Of a stretch of DNA of 22,097 nucleotides, positions 1 through 8,500 are shown piece by piece. The stretch lies in the NCBI GenBank assembly GCA_039808325.1, contig JBDHSU010000066.1, positions 1 through 22,097 of the forward strand, given 5' to 3'. Below the pieces are notes generated by a model. It was not told where the DNA came from, searched no databases, and saw only the letters and a program-made list of their open reading frames with translations. Each line of letters begins with the position of its first letter. Position 1 is the first letter of the stretch. The translations under genes and the position numbers were made by a program. Source of the DNA: JAFKKS01 sp039808325 (lineage in GTDB: Bacteria; Pseudomonadota; Alphaproteobacteria; Rhizobiales; Xanthobacteraceae).

Positions 1-31
1 TGGAGCGGTTTTCCGCCCGCATCCCGCTCCA
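1..31. repeat. Palindrome cut by the window edge
   Basis: TGGAGCGG at 1-8 is the perfect reverse complement of CCGCTCCA at 24-31, giving an 8-bp stem with a 15-nt loop. The left arm starts at base 1, so the element may be longer. It is the first of three inverted repeats between the window edge and the 3' end of the phosphate transporter gene. Similar GCGGAAAACCGC-type palindromes are, from memory, frequent in Rhizobiales intergenic DNA; I could not check copy number. Confidence 0.5.
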
Positions 32-44
32 AATATTGAGTATC

Positions 45-92
45 GATCACGTTCATGATTTTGGATCGATTCGATCCGAAGTCATCGTGATC
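45..92. repeat. Long imperfect palindrome
   Basis: Nested complementary arms are visible: GATCACG (45-51) with CGTGATC (86-92), ATGA (55-58) with TCAT (82-85), and GGATCG (63-68) with CGATCC (72-77) around a 3-nt loop. A 3-nt bulge and a 4x4 internal loop separate the stems. It could fold as an RNA hairpin or cruciform. No gene is visible here; it lies downstream of the PiT gene, and function is unknown. Confidence 0.5.
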
Positions 93-139
93 TCGGGTCT
101 GATCCAACGGCATTGAATCAGCCTCGTCCGTATGGTTCC

Positions 140-197
140 GTTTGAGCATGATCTTTTCCGAAAGCCGGTTTCCACTTTTCGGGATCATGCTCTAAAC
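140..197. repeat. Dispersed Rhizobiales-type palindrome overlapping the pit 3' end
   Basis: GTTTGAGCATGATC (140-153) pairs with GATCATGCTCTAAAC (183-197), a 14-bp stem with one bulged A. An inner pair, CCGAAAG with CTTTTCGG, extends the hairpin. From memory, a GAGCATGATC...GATCATGCTC element with a CCGGTTTCC-like centre is highly repeated between genes in Bradyrhizobium and relatives. Here its right arm supplies the last three codons and the TGA of the pit gene on the minus strand. It may act as a 3' stabilising or terminating hairpin; that role is inferred. Confidence 0.7.
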
Positions 198-1192
198 AGC
201 CGTGTCAGCTCGAAGACGAATGCGGCAATCAGCGCCGCCGCCGGGATCGTGACGACCCAGGCGACGATGATGCTGTTGGCGACGCTCCAGCGCACGGCGG
301 AGACCCGCCGCGCCGCGCCGACGCCGATGATGGCGCCGGTAATCGTGTGCGTCGTCGAAACCGGAATGCCGAGATAGGTGGCGAGGAAGAGCGTCATGGC
401 TCCGCCGGTCTCGGCGCAGAATCCCTGCGCGGGCGTCAGCCGCGTGATCTTCGATCCCATCGTCTTCACGATGCGCCAGCCGCCGAAGAGGGTCCCGAGC
501 GCCATCGCCGCCTGGCAGGACAGCACAACCCAAAAAGGCACATAGAACGAGCCGCCGAGCAGGCCCTGCGAGTAGAGCAGCACGGCGATGATGCCCATCG
601 TCTTCTGCGCGTCGTTGCCGCCGTGGCCGAGAGAATAGAGCGAGGCCGACGCGAACTGCAGAATGCGGAACGTGCTGTCCACCGCGAAGGGGGTGGCGCG
701 CGAGAAGATCCACGACAGCGCCAGAACGAGCAGGAGCGCGAGACCGAATCCCATGAGCGGCGAGAGCACGATCGCCGCGCCGGTTTTCAACACACCGCCC
801 CAGACGATGGCGGAGAGGCCGATCTTGGCGACGCCGGCGCCGAGCATGCCGCCGACCAGCGCATGCGAGCTGCTGGACGGAATGCCGAACACCCAGGTGA
901 TGATGTTCCAACTGATCGCGCCCATCAGCGCGGCGAAAATCACGCGCGCGTCGACGACGTTGGCGGCGACGATGCCGGTGCCGAGCGTCTCCGCGACGTG
1001 CAGGCCGAAGAACAGGAAAGCGATGAAGTTGAAGAAGGCCGCCCAGAACACCGCATATTGCGGGCGCAGCACGCGGGTGGAGACGATGGTGGCGATCGAG
1101 TTGGCCGCGTCATGCAGGCCATTGAGAAAATCAAAGACGAGGGCGACGCCGATGAGCGCGACCAGCACGGGAAAGGCGATGGCGGCCTCCAT
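185..1192 (-). CDS. pit: PiT-family inorganic phosphate transporter
   Basis: A 335-residue polytopic inner-membrane protein, expected to import phosphate (as metal-phosphate or by ion symport) at low affinity. Family signatures are the N-terminal block FDFLNGLHDAANSIAT (about residues 21-36) and the internal repeat LGHGGNDAQKTMGII, the duplicated GxxDxxN-type motifs of PiT carriers. Hydrophobic stretches cover most of the chain, and the length fits the shorter bacterial PiT class. It lies 71 bp downstream of the DUF47 gene on the same strand, the classic two-gene arrangement. The final FRA and the stop codon lie inside a dispersed palindrome (140-197), so the C-terminus was set by that element. 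Family assignment is firm; the substrate is inferred from the family. Confidence 0.93.
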   Translation of the reverse strand: MEAAIAFPVLVALIGVALVFDFLNGLHDAANSIATIVSTRVLRPQYAVFWAAFFNFIAFLFFGLHVAETLGTGIVAANVVDARVIFAALMGAISWNIITWVFGIPSSSSHALVGGMLGAGVAKIGLSAIVWGGVLKTGAAIVLSPLMGFGLALLLVLALSWIFSRATPFAVDSTFRILQFASASLYSLGHGGNDAQKTMGIIAVLLYSQGLLGGSFYVPFWVVLSCQAAMALGTLFGGWRIVKTMGSKITRLTPAQGFCAETGGAMTLFLATYLGIPVSTTHTITGAIIGVGAARRVSAVRWSVANSIIVAWVVTIPAAALIAAFVFELTRLFRA

Positions 1193-1263
1193 CAGCAGGC
1201 TCCGTCACAAGTTCCGAGGTGCGCACGCCGCATGGGTCGACCGGTCAGTACCGCGAGACGGCG

Positions 1264-1908
1264 TCAAACATATTCGAGGACGATGCCGTGGATCTCGTTG
1301 GCCGCGTCATCGAAACGGTCGACGATCTTCTCGAGGTGGTCGTACACTTCGTTGCCGACGATGAAGGCCATGGCATCGGTCTTGCCGCGGCTGAGATAGA
1401 GGTCCTTGAGGCCGAGGTCGTGCAGATCGTCGGCGCGGCCTTCGAGCTCGGAAATCCGCCGCGTGATACCGATGATCCGCGCCGACTGCTTGTCGATCTC
1501 CTTGAGCAGCGGCATCGCCTCGCACATCAGCGTGGCGGCCTGCACGATCACGTCGCCCATTTCCTGCATTTGCGGCGTGAAGCTGCGGACCTCGAACAGC
1601 TCGATGCCCTTCGCCGTCTTCTGCATCTGGTCGATCGTATTGTCCATCGACGAGATCAGGTCGCGGATGTTGCCGCGGTCGAACGGCGTAATGAAGCTGC
1701 GGCGCAAGCTGATGAGCACGTCGCGGGTGATGTCGTCGGCGCGCTTCTCGTGAGCCATCACGGCGCGAGAGTGCTCCGGCGCGCTGTCGCCGCCGTCGAG
1801 GAGCGCCCGCAACGCCTTCGCGCCGCCGAGCACGGTCTCCGCGTGGCTCTGGAAAAGCTCGAAGAAGCGCTCTTCCTTCGGCATCAAGGCATGGAACCAG
1901 CGCAGCAT
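1264..1908 (-). CDS. DUF47 (PhoU-like) phosphate transport accessory protein
   Basis: A 214-residue, mostly helical cytoplasmic protein of the DUF47/PhoU-like family, which usually accompanies PiT carriers and is thought to modulate phosphate uptake. The protein starts MLRWFHALMPKEERFFELF and ends in a helical region with DDAANEIHGIVLEYV. The open frame runs 46 codons further upstream, but that part has no family character. The ATG at 1906-1908 has a GAGG ribosome site about 6 nt upstream, so I chose it. It is probably co-transcribed with pit, which starts 71 bp downstream. No clear Pho box was recognised upstream. Confidence 0.92.
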   Translation of the reverse strand: MLRWFHALMPKEERFFELFQSHAETVLGGAKALRALLDGGDSAPEHSRAVMAHEKRADDITRDVLISLRRSFITPFDRGNIRDLISSMDNTIDQMQKTAKGIELFEVRSFTPQMQEMGDVIVQAATLMCEAMPLLKEIDKQSARIIGITRRISELEGRADDLHDLGLKDLYLSRGKTDAMAFIVGNEVYDHLEKIVDRFDDAANEIHGIVLEYV

Positions 1909-2265
1909 CGCGAACCTCGCAGAGCTCGGGTCGCATCTTGCCGACTCGGGCATATTTTGGACGAACCTACGCACGCGAGAGCGCGCTTCGTCTCGCATGC
2001 CGTCAACGCTGTCCACAGGGATCGGTTGCCGCCTGCTGGTCCGCACCTGGGTCCCGTGGATAAGTCCCGCAGCAGAAAAGCGAGGCGGGCGCGCGGCGCC
2101 CGGCGCGGCTCACGAATGCCGCCGCTTCGCCTTTCCGTCGCTCAAAAAAAGCCTTGCGGACAAGATGGAAATTCGCGCCTCATGCCGCCTGAGGCATCCA
2201 TGAGACGGGATATGGCGTTCCTCCGCGAATGGGACGCGTGACATTATCGTTATGATGCGATTGCC
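1909..2265. other. Divergent intergenic region, no gene seen
   Basis: 357 bp between the DUF47 gene and the flavin monooxygenase. No protein with family character was recognised in any frame. It contains two overlapping small inverted repeats near the right end (GCCTCA 2177-2182 with TGAGGC 2190-2195, and ATGCC 2182-2186 with GGCAT 2193-2197) that cannot form together. A TATGAT hexamer lies at 2251-2256. Two DnaA-box-like words occur near 2020 and 2060 but are too few to suggest an origin. Confidence 0.4.
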
Positions 2266-3372
2266 ATGAAGCTCGGCTTTTTCACCATGCCGATCCACGC
2301 CCTCGACAAGGACTGGCGCCAGTCCCTGCGGGAGGATCGGGAGGCTTTCATTCTCGCCGACGAACTCGGATTCAGCGAGGGCTATGTCGGCGAGCATGCG
2401 AGCGACCGGGCCGAGAACATCACGTCTTCCGCGATGTTCATCGCGACGCTGGTCGACGCGACCAAGCGCATCAAGCTCGGCACCGGCACCGTCAATCTGC
2501 CGAACAGCCACCCGGCCGCCGTCGCGTCGCAGGTCGCGATGCTCGACCATCTGCTCGACGGCCGCTTCATCTTCGGCATCGGGCCCGGCGGACTGATGTC
2601 CGATGCCGAAGTGTTCGGCAACCTCGATGCCGACCGCAACGCCATGTTCGTCGAGGCGATCGATCAGATCCTGGAAATCTGGAAAAGCGAGCCGCCCTAC
2701 AAGATCGCGGGGAAGTACTGGAGCCCGACGATCGAGCGCCAGCTCATGCTCGATCTCGGTCAGGGCTATCTGCCGAAACCGCTGCAACGGCCGCATCCGC
2801 CGATCGTCGCGACGGTCGTCGCGCCGTTTTCGAAGGGCGTGACGGAGGCGGCGGCGCGCGGATGGGACCCGATCTCCGCGAACTTTCTGATGCCGGTCTG
2901 GGTGCGCAGCCACTGGACGAAGTATGTCGAGGGCTGCGAGCGCGTCGGCCGGCCGGCGAAGCCCGCGAATTGGCGGATCGCGCGCAGCATCTTCGTCGCC
3001 GACGACGATGCGACGGCGCGCGCCTATGTCCAGGACGCGCACAGCCCGTATCGCTACTACTTCAACAACCTCTACACCAAGCTCAAGAGCGCGAACCGGC
3101 AGATCGCCTTCAAGAGCCGCGCCGACCAGCCCGATGACGAGATAACGCTCGACAGCGTCTGCGACGGGCTGGTGATCCACGGTTCGCCGAGCCGCGTCGT
3201 CGATCAATTGCTGGCGTTCCGCGAGATAGCCGGCGACTTCGGCACGCTTCTTTATGCCGGCAAGGATTGGCGCGACCGCGCGCTCGGCCGGCGCTCGATG
3301 ATCCTGATGGCGGAGAAGGTGATGCCGGCGCTTAATGCCGCGATCGGCCGCAGCGTCGCCGCCGCGGAGTAG
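2266..3372 (+). CDS. LLM-class flavin-dependent monooxygenase
   Basis: A 368-residue luciferase-like monooxygenase of the bacterial luciferase/alkanal monooxygenase superfamily, expected to use reduced flavin and oxygen on an unknown organic substrate. It opens with MKLGFFTMPIHALDKDW, the usual first beta strand and loop. KLGTGTVNLPNSHP (about 75-88), then DGRFIFGIGPGG (about 99-110), are typical TIM-barrel/flavin-site segments. The C-terminal part has SPSRVVDQLLAFREIAGDFGT, the common final helix region. Length is normal. No Shine-Dalgarno sequence precedes the ATG, and a TATGAT -10-like hexamer ends only 9 nt before it, so a very short leader or leaderless mRNA is possible. Convergent with the next gene. 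Substrate unknown. Confidence 0.92.
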   Translation: MKLGFFTMPIHALDKDWRQSLREDREAFILADELGFSEGYVGEHASDRAENITSSAMFIATLVDATKRIKLGTGTVNLPNSHPAAVASQVAMLDHLLDGRFIFGIGPGGLMSDAEVFGNLDADRNAMFVEAIDQILEIWKSEPPYKIAGKYWSPTIERQLMLDLGQGYLPKPLQRPHPPIVATVVAPFSKGVTEAAARGWDPISANFLMPVWVRSHWTKYVEGCERVGRPAKPANWRIARSIFVADDDATARAYVQDAHSPYRYYFNNLYTKLKSANRQIAFKSRADQPDDEITLDSVCDGLVIHGSPSRVVDQLLAFREIAGDFGTLLYAGKDWRDRALGRRSMILMAEKVMPALNAAIGRSVAAAE

Positions 3373-3399
3373 CGGCGGCAACCCACGTCTTCGGTTTCG

Positions 3400-3430
3400 C
3401 CGGCGGGGAAAGGGAGCGCGCCGCCGCCGG
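3400..3430. terminator. Possible bidirectional terminator hairpin
   Basis: CCGGCGG (3400-3406) and CCGCCGG (3424-3430) form a 7-bp GC-rich stem with a 17-nt loop in the 59-bp gap between two convergent genes. There is no clear T-run on either side, so intrinsic termination is only possible. Confidence 0.25.
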
Positions 3431-3431
3431 T

Positions 3432-4343
3432 CTATTTCGCGGCGTTGATCGACTTCGCGATGTCGATGGCGCGCCGGATCAGCGTCTCGGAAGCTTCCTG
3501 CGTGCGGAACGCGCTGTGCGCCGAGAGCGTCACGTTGTCGAGCTTGGTGAGGGGATGATCCTTCGCGAGCGGCTCCTGGTCGAACACGTCGAGCGCCGCA
3601 TGCAGGATGGCGCCGCGCTGCATCGCAGCCGTGAGCGCCACTTCGTCGATCAATGCGCCGCGCGCGGTGTTGACGAGGATGCAGTTCGGCTTGAGCATGG
3701 CGAGACGCTTGGCGTCGAGGAAGTGCCGCGTCTCGTCGTTGAGGACGAGATTGACCGAAACGACGTCGCTTTGCGCCAGCAGTTCGTCGATGCCGACCAT
3801 GGGCACCGGCGCGTCGGGATGCCGGGTACGGTTCCAGCCGACCACCTTCATGCCCATGCCTTGCGCGATGCGCGCGACTTCGCGGCCGATGCCGCCGAGG
3901 CCGATCACGCCGAGCGTCTTGCCGAGAAGCTGCACGCCTTCGCGCGTCTCCCACACGCCGGCGCGCACGTCGCGGTCCATGCGCGCGAGATCGCGGCAGG
4001 CCGCCCACATCAGGGCGATCGTGTGCTCGGCGACGGCGGTATCTCCGTAACCCTTGATGGTATGCACGGTGACGCCGAGGTCGGCCAGCTCCGCGATGTT
4101 CATGTAGCTCGCGGCGCCCGTGCCGAGAAACACCACGTGCTTCAGGGATTTGCACTGGGCGACGACATCGGTCGGGAGATAGGAGTGGTCGTCGAGGACG
4201 ATGCCATAGCCGTCGAGCAATTGCGGGATGCGCGCGCGGTCATACGGCTCCATGTTGACGGTGATCGGCGGGTCGTCCGCGCGAATGACACGCTTGAAGA
4301 TCGGGCCGAGTTGGTCGTTGCAGTCGAGAAAAATGGCCTTCAT
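3432..4343 (-). CDS. D-isomer-specific 2-hydroxyacid dehydrogenase
   Basis: A 303-residue NAD(P)-dependent cytoplasmic oxidoreductase interconverting a 2-hydroxyacid and a 2-oxoacid. The Rossmann motif VIGLGGIGREVARIAQGMG lies at about residues 146-164. The catalytic triad is visible: Arg in NTARGALIDE (about 228), Glu in FDQEPL (about 257) and His in SAHSAFRT (about 276). The ATG at 4341-4343 is preferred; a TTG four codons upstream extends the frame but has no better ribosome site. Phosphoglycerate, glyoxylate/hydroxypyruvate and phenylpyruvate reductases share this fold, so the substrate cannot be named. It stands alone, convergent with the monooxygenase and divergent from aroE. Confidence 0.93.
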   Translation of the reverse strand: MKAIFLDCNDQLGPIFKRVIRADDPPITVNMEPYDRARIPQLLDGYGIVLDDHSYLPTDVVAQCKSLKHVVFLGTGAASYMNIAELADLGVTVHTIKGYGDTAVAEHTIALMWAACRDLARMDRDVRAGVWETREGVQLLGKTLGVIGLGGIGREVARIAQGMGMKVVGWNRTRHPDAPVPMVGIDELLAQSDVVSVNLVLNDETRHFLDAKRLAMLKPNCILVNTARGALIDEVALTAAMQRGAILHAALDVFDQEPLAKDHPLTKLDNVTLSAHSAFRTQEASETLIRRAIDIAKSINAAK

Positions 4344-4462
4344 GGCGCCCCGCAAGAATCGTGATGACGGCTGACGCGCGCCGAGCGGCGCGCCGCCGGC
4401 ACATTATCGTCTTTCATCGGCATGTCACGCGGGCCATTCGCCGCGTTTCCCACAGCGCCGGG

Positions 4463-4488
4463 CGGGCGCGGTTGATCGGCCGCGCCCG
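4463..4488. repeat. Inverted repeat upstream of aroE
   Basis: CGGGCGCGG (4463-4471) and CCGCGCCCG (4480-4488) are perfect reverse complements with an 8-nt loop. They lie in the 281-bp gap between the divergent dehydrogenase and aroE genes, about 140 bp before the aroE start. It may be an operator or a chance GC-rich palindrome. No other feature was recognised in this gap. Confidence 0.35.
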
Positions 4489-4624
4489 ATGCGCCATGGT
4501 CCGCCGCCAAGACGATATCGCGCGCGCCGCGGCCGTTCCCCTCTTTTAAGGGCGTTTCGGGCGCATGCGATTCGAGGAGATGCCGCGGGCGGCGCGCCGC
4601 CCTTGTTATTGGAAGTGTGTCGGT

Positions 4625-5467
4625 ATGACGGATGTCGCCCGCGCGGCCTGCGTAATCGGTTGGCCTGTCAGTCACTCCCGCTCACCGATCATTCATAAAT
4701 ACTGGCTGAAGAAATACAGCATCGCCGGCGACTATCGCCAGGAGGCCGTCGCGCCGTCGGATTTCGCGGCTTTCGTCGGCGCGCTGGGCGAGAAGGGCTA
4801 TGTGGGCGCGAATGTGACGCTTCCCCACAAGGTGCGCGCGCTCGAACTCAGCGATCCGGACAGGCGCGCCGTCGCCGTCGGTGCCGCCAATACGCTGTGG
4901 CTCGACAACGGCAAACTGAAATCGACGAATACGGACGTCGAGGGTTTCGTGAGCAACCTCGATGCGTCCGTGGCGGGCTGGGATCGGGCGATCGACAAGG
5001 CGGTCGTGCTGGGCGCCGGCGGCGCGGCGCGCGCCGTCATCCAGGGATTGCTCGAGCGCGGCGCCGAGCGGATCGCTCTCGTCAATCGCTCGCAGGAGCG
5101 GGCGAAGATGCTGCGTAAGGAATTCGGCTCTGTGGTCGAACCGGCGCTTTGGGAGGAATGCACGCCGCTCCTCAACGGCGCCGCGCTGCTCGTCAATACG
5201 ACGTCGCTCGGCATGGCGGGACAGCCGGAGCTTGAAATCAACTTGCGTTCGCTGCCGCCGAGCGCCGTCGTCGTCGATCTCGTTTACGCGCCGCTGAAGA
5301 CCGAGCTGCTGCGGCAGGCGGAGGAGCGCGGCTTCCGGTTCGCCGACGGTCTCGGCATGTTGCTGCATCAGGCGGTGCGCGGCTTCGAACTCTGGTTCGG
5401 CGTCAAGCCCGAGGTGACGCCGGAACTGCGCGCCCTGGTCGAGCGCGATATCGTCGAAGGGCATTGA
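4625..5467 (+). CDS. aroE: Shikimate dehydrogenase
   Basis: A 280-residue NADPH-dependent enzyme reducing 3-dehydroshikimate to shikimate in aromatic amino acid synthesis. The substrate-binding block GWPVSHSRSP is at about 12-21; GANVTLPHK ends in the catalytic Lys at 69; NTD places the catalytic Asp at 104. The nucleotide-binding motif GAGGAARAV is at about 130-138 and VNRSQERA follows. The C-terminal signature ADGLGMLLHQAVRGFELWFG is complete. I chose the ATG at 4625, after GGAAG at 4611-4615; an upstream in-frame ATG at 4565 would add 20 residues without family similarity. Length is normal. aroE is convergent with the mutasome operon. Confidence 0.95.
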   Translation: MTDVARAACVIGWPVSHSRSPIIHKYWLKKYSIAGDYRQEAVAPSDFAAFVGALGEKGYVGANVTLPHKVRALELSDPDRRAVAVGAANTLWLDNGKLKSTNTDVEGFVSNLDASVAGWDRAIDKAVVLGAGGAARAVIQGLLERGAERIALVNRSQERAKMLRKEFGSVVEPALWEECTPLLNGAALLVNTTSLGMAGQPELEINLRSLPPSAVVVDLVYAPLKTELLRQAEERGFRFADGLGMLLHQAVRGFELWFGVKPEVTPELRALVERDIVEGH

Positions 5468-5481
5468 CGCCGGACGGCGTC
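5466..5481 (+). terminator. Possible terminator hairpin after aroE
   Basis: GACGCC (5466-5471) pairs with GGCGTC (5476-5481) around a GGAC loop, overlapping the aroE stop codon. A CTTTTAT stretch follows at about 5499-5505 but is not adjacent to the stem. The 38-bp gap separates the convergent aroE and dnaE2 genes, so a shared termination region is expected. Confidence 0.3.
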
Positions 5482-5505
5482 GGCGCGCCGCAAGCGCTCT
5501 TTTAT

Positions 5506-8500
5506 CTAGAATTCGCGGCGTAAGCCGCGCCGCGTGGGCGCATGCGCGGTGCCATGTGCCGGGACATCGAGATGCGCGGCGATGTCGCCGGCCTGGTCGC
5601 GCGGATGGCGGAACGCGGCGAGGGAGCGCGGCCGCGCGGAATGATCGCGCGGCTCCGCCGCTTCTTGTTCCGCAGCATCGATACGAGACGCCGTGGCGGA
5701 CGGATCGTCCATCAGCCGTCTGAGCAGGGGAGTGAGATCCTCCAGTCGCTCTGCGACCACATGAATGACGCCGGACTGATGCTGCAGCTTGCCGCGCGCC
5801 GCGACGTAGCGCGCGCCCAAGATGACCGGGCGGAAACGTTCGAACGTCCGCGGCCAGACGATGACGTTGGCGATCCCTGTCTCGTCCTCGAGGGTGAGGA
5901 AGACGACGCCGTTGGCGGAGCCGGGACGTTGGCGGATCGTCACCAGGCCGGAAACGCTGACCCCTGTGTTGGCCTCGCGCGTGCGCAGTGCGGCGTTCGG
6001 AACGATCCGGCGCGCAGCAAGCCCTTGCCGGAGAAACGATGCGGGATGCGCGCGCAGCGAAAGCTGCAGGAAGCGGTAATCGTTGACGACTTCCTCTCCG
6101 AGCGGCATCGCGGGCAGGGTGACGTGAGGCTCGCTTATGACTTCGGGTATGGCGGGAGCGAACAACCGTTTGCTTGCGGCAAACCGCTCCCTCCTCCCTT
6201 GCGGGGGACCCTCCCCCACAAGGGGGGAGGGAGCGCTGGAAGCGCTTTTGTCAGTGTTGATCTGCTGGTCCGCGATGAGGACTGGAGTTTCGGCGTGGGA
6301 CGTCAACGGCAGATCGTCCTGATCGCCGGTGCGGCCGAGCGCCTTGACGGCCCATAGCGCCTGCCGGCGGGTGAGGCCGAGCGAGCCGAAGGCATCGGCA
6401 TCCGCGAGCCGCTCGAGCGTGTGGATTTTCAAACCGGTGCGTCGCCAAAGATCGCGGACCGATGCGTAAGGCCGGTCCGCAAGCCTGCGCCCTTCGACGA
6501 TCTTGTCCGCATCGTTTTGCGAGATTCCCTTGATCGAACGCATGCCGAGGCGAAGCGCATGCGTGGCGCGGATGTCTCCCTTCATGGCCGCATGCAATGC
6601 GCGCACGCGCCGCGCGGCGCTGGGGCCGGGCTCCAGCGTGGCGTCGTAACCGGAGAAATTCACGTCCACGGAGCGAACATCGACGCCGTGCTCGCGCGCA
6701 TCGCGCACGATCTGCGCCGGCGCATAGAAGCCCATCGGCTGCGCGTTCAGCAGCGCCGCGGTGAACACGTCGGGATGACGGCATTTGAGCCACGCCGAAG
6801 CGTAGACGAGAAGCGCGAAGCTCGCGGCGTGGCTTTCCGGAAAACCATATTCACCGAAGCCCTCGATCTGCTTGAAGCAGTTGCTGGCAAACGTCTCGTC
6901 GTAACCTTTCGCCGTCATGCCGTTGACCATCTTGTCGCGAAACGTCTTGACCGTGCCGGTGCGCTTGAACGTCGCCATGGCGCGGCGGAGCTTGTCAGCC
7001 TCTTCCGGCTCGAACCCTCCCGCTTCGATGGCGATGCTCATCGCTTGCTCCTGGAACAAGGGAATCCCGAGCGTGCGCCTGAGAATTTTCTGAAGCTGAT
7101 CTTTCTTTCCGTGTCTCGGGGAAGGGATCACAACCGGTTCGGTGCCGTCACGCCGGCGCAGATAGGGATGCACCATGTCGCCCTGGATCGGCCCCGGACG
7201 CACGATCGCGACCTCGATGACGAGATCGTAGAAACGTTTCGGCTTCAGCCGCGGCAGCATCGACATCTGCGCGCGGCTCTCGACCTGGAACACACCGATG
7301 GAATCGGCGCGCTGGAGCATGTGATAGACGGCCTTCTGTTCCGATGGGATGGACGCGAGGGTGAATGTGAGCGGCTTACGTTTGGGCACGGTCGATTCAC
7401 TCGCCTTACGACCGGCCTGCTCCCTCCCCCTGAAAGGGAGCGGTGACGTAAGAGCCGCTGGCTCCCGGGAATGAGGCGACGATCGTCCCGGCAATGCATC
7501 GGGGTAATGCTTTTCCAAAAATTCGAAGGCTTTGCGGATGCAGGTGAGCATGCCGAGGCCGAGGACGTCGACCTTGAGCAAGTTGAGTGCGTCGAGGTCG
7601 TCCTTGTCCCATTCGACATGCGTGCGGTCCTCCATCGCGCCGTTCATGATCGGCACGACCTCGTCGAGGCGGCTGCGCGTGATGACGAAGCCGCCGACAT
7701 GCTGCGAGAGGTGGCGCGGAAAGCCTTGAATTTCATTGACACGGTCGATGACGTGCTTCACGCGCGCGCTCTTCGGATCGAGGCCGGCGCGCAAGAGATC
7801 GCCATGGCGGACGGTGCCGCCGCCCATGCCCCAGATCGACGAGGCAAGCGCCCCGATCATGTCTTCGGAGAGGCCGAAGGCCTTGCCGACCTCGCGGATG
7901 GCGGAGCGTCCGCGATAGCAGATCACCGTCGCGGCGATGCCGGTCTTGTCGCGGCCATAGTGATCGTAGATGTGCTGGATCACCTCCTCGCGCCGCTCGT
8001 GCTCGAAGTCGACGTCGATGTCGGGCGGCTCGCCGCGATTTTCCGAGATGAAACGCTCGAACAAGAGCTGATATTTGCTGGGATCGACCTCGGTGATGCC
8101 GAGGCAGAAGCAGACCGCCGAATTCGCCGCCGATCCGCGTCCCTGGCAGAGGATTCCTTCTTTCCGTGCGTGTTGCACGATGTGATGCACCGTGAGGAAG
8201 TACGGCGCGTATTTGCGACGCCCGATAAGGCCGAACTCGTGCGCGATACGCTCGCGAATTTTCTTGGGCACTCCCTTCGGATATCGTTCCTTCGCACCCT
8301 TCCAGGTAAAATGCTCCAGCGCCTCCTGCGGGGAAGCGAAGCCTTCGCGGTTCTCCTCCGGATATTCCGATTTCAATTCGTCGAGCGTGAAGGTGAGCGT
8401 GTCGCTGAGCCGCACCGTTTCCGCGATGGCGTCGGGGTAATCCTCGAACAGCCGCACCATCTCGTCTGCCGATTTCAGATGCCGCTCGGCGTTGGCCGCG

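Noticed and set aside
2015..2066. Two DnaA-box-like words (TGTCCACAG and GTGGATAAG)
   Set aside because: Only two imperfect boxes, no AT-rich unwinding region and no origin-type neighbours, so not an origin.
4340..4675. 111-residue minus-strand open frame overlapping the dehydrogenase and aroE starts
   Set aside because: Arg/Pro/Ala-rich with no recognisable family, overlapping both real genes.
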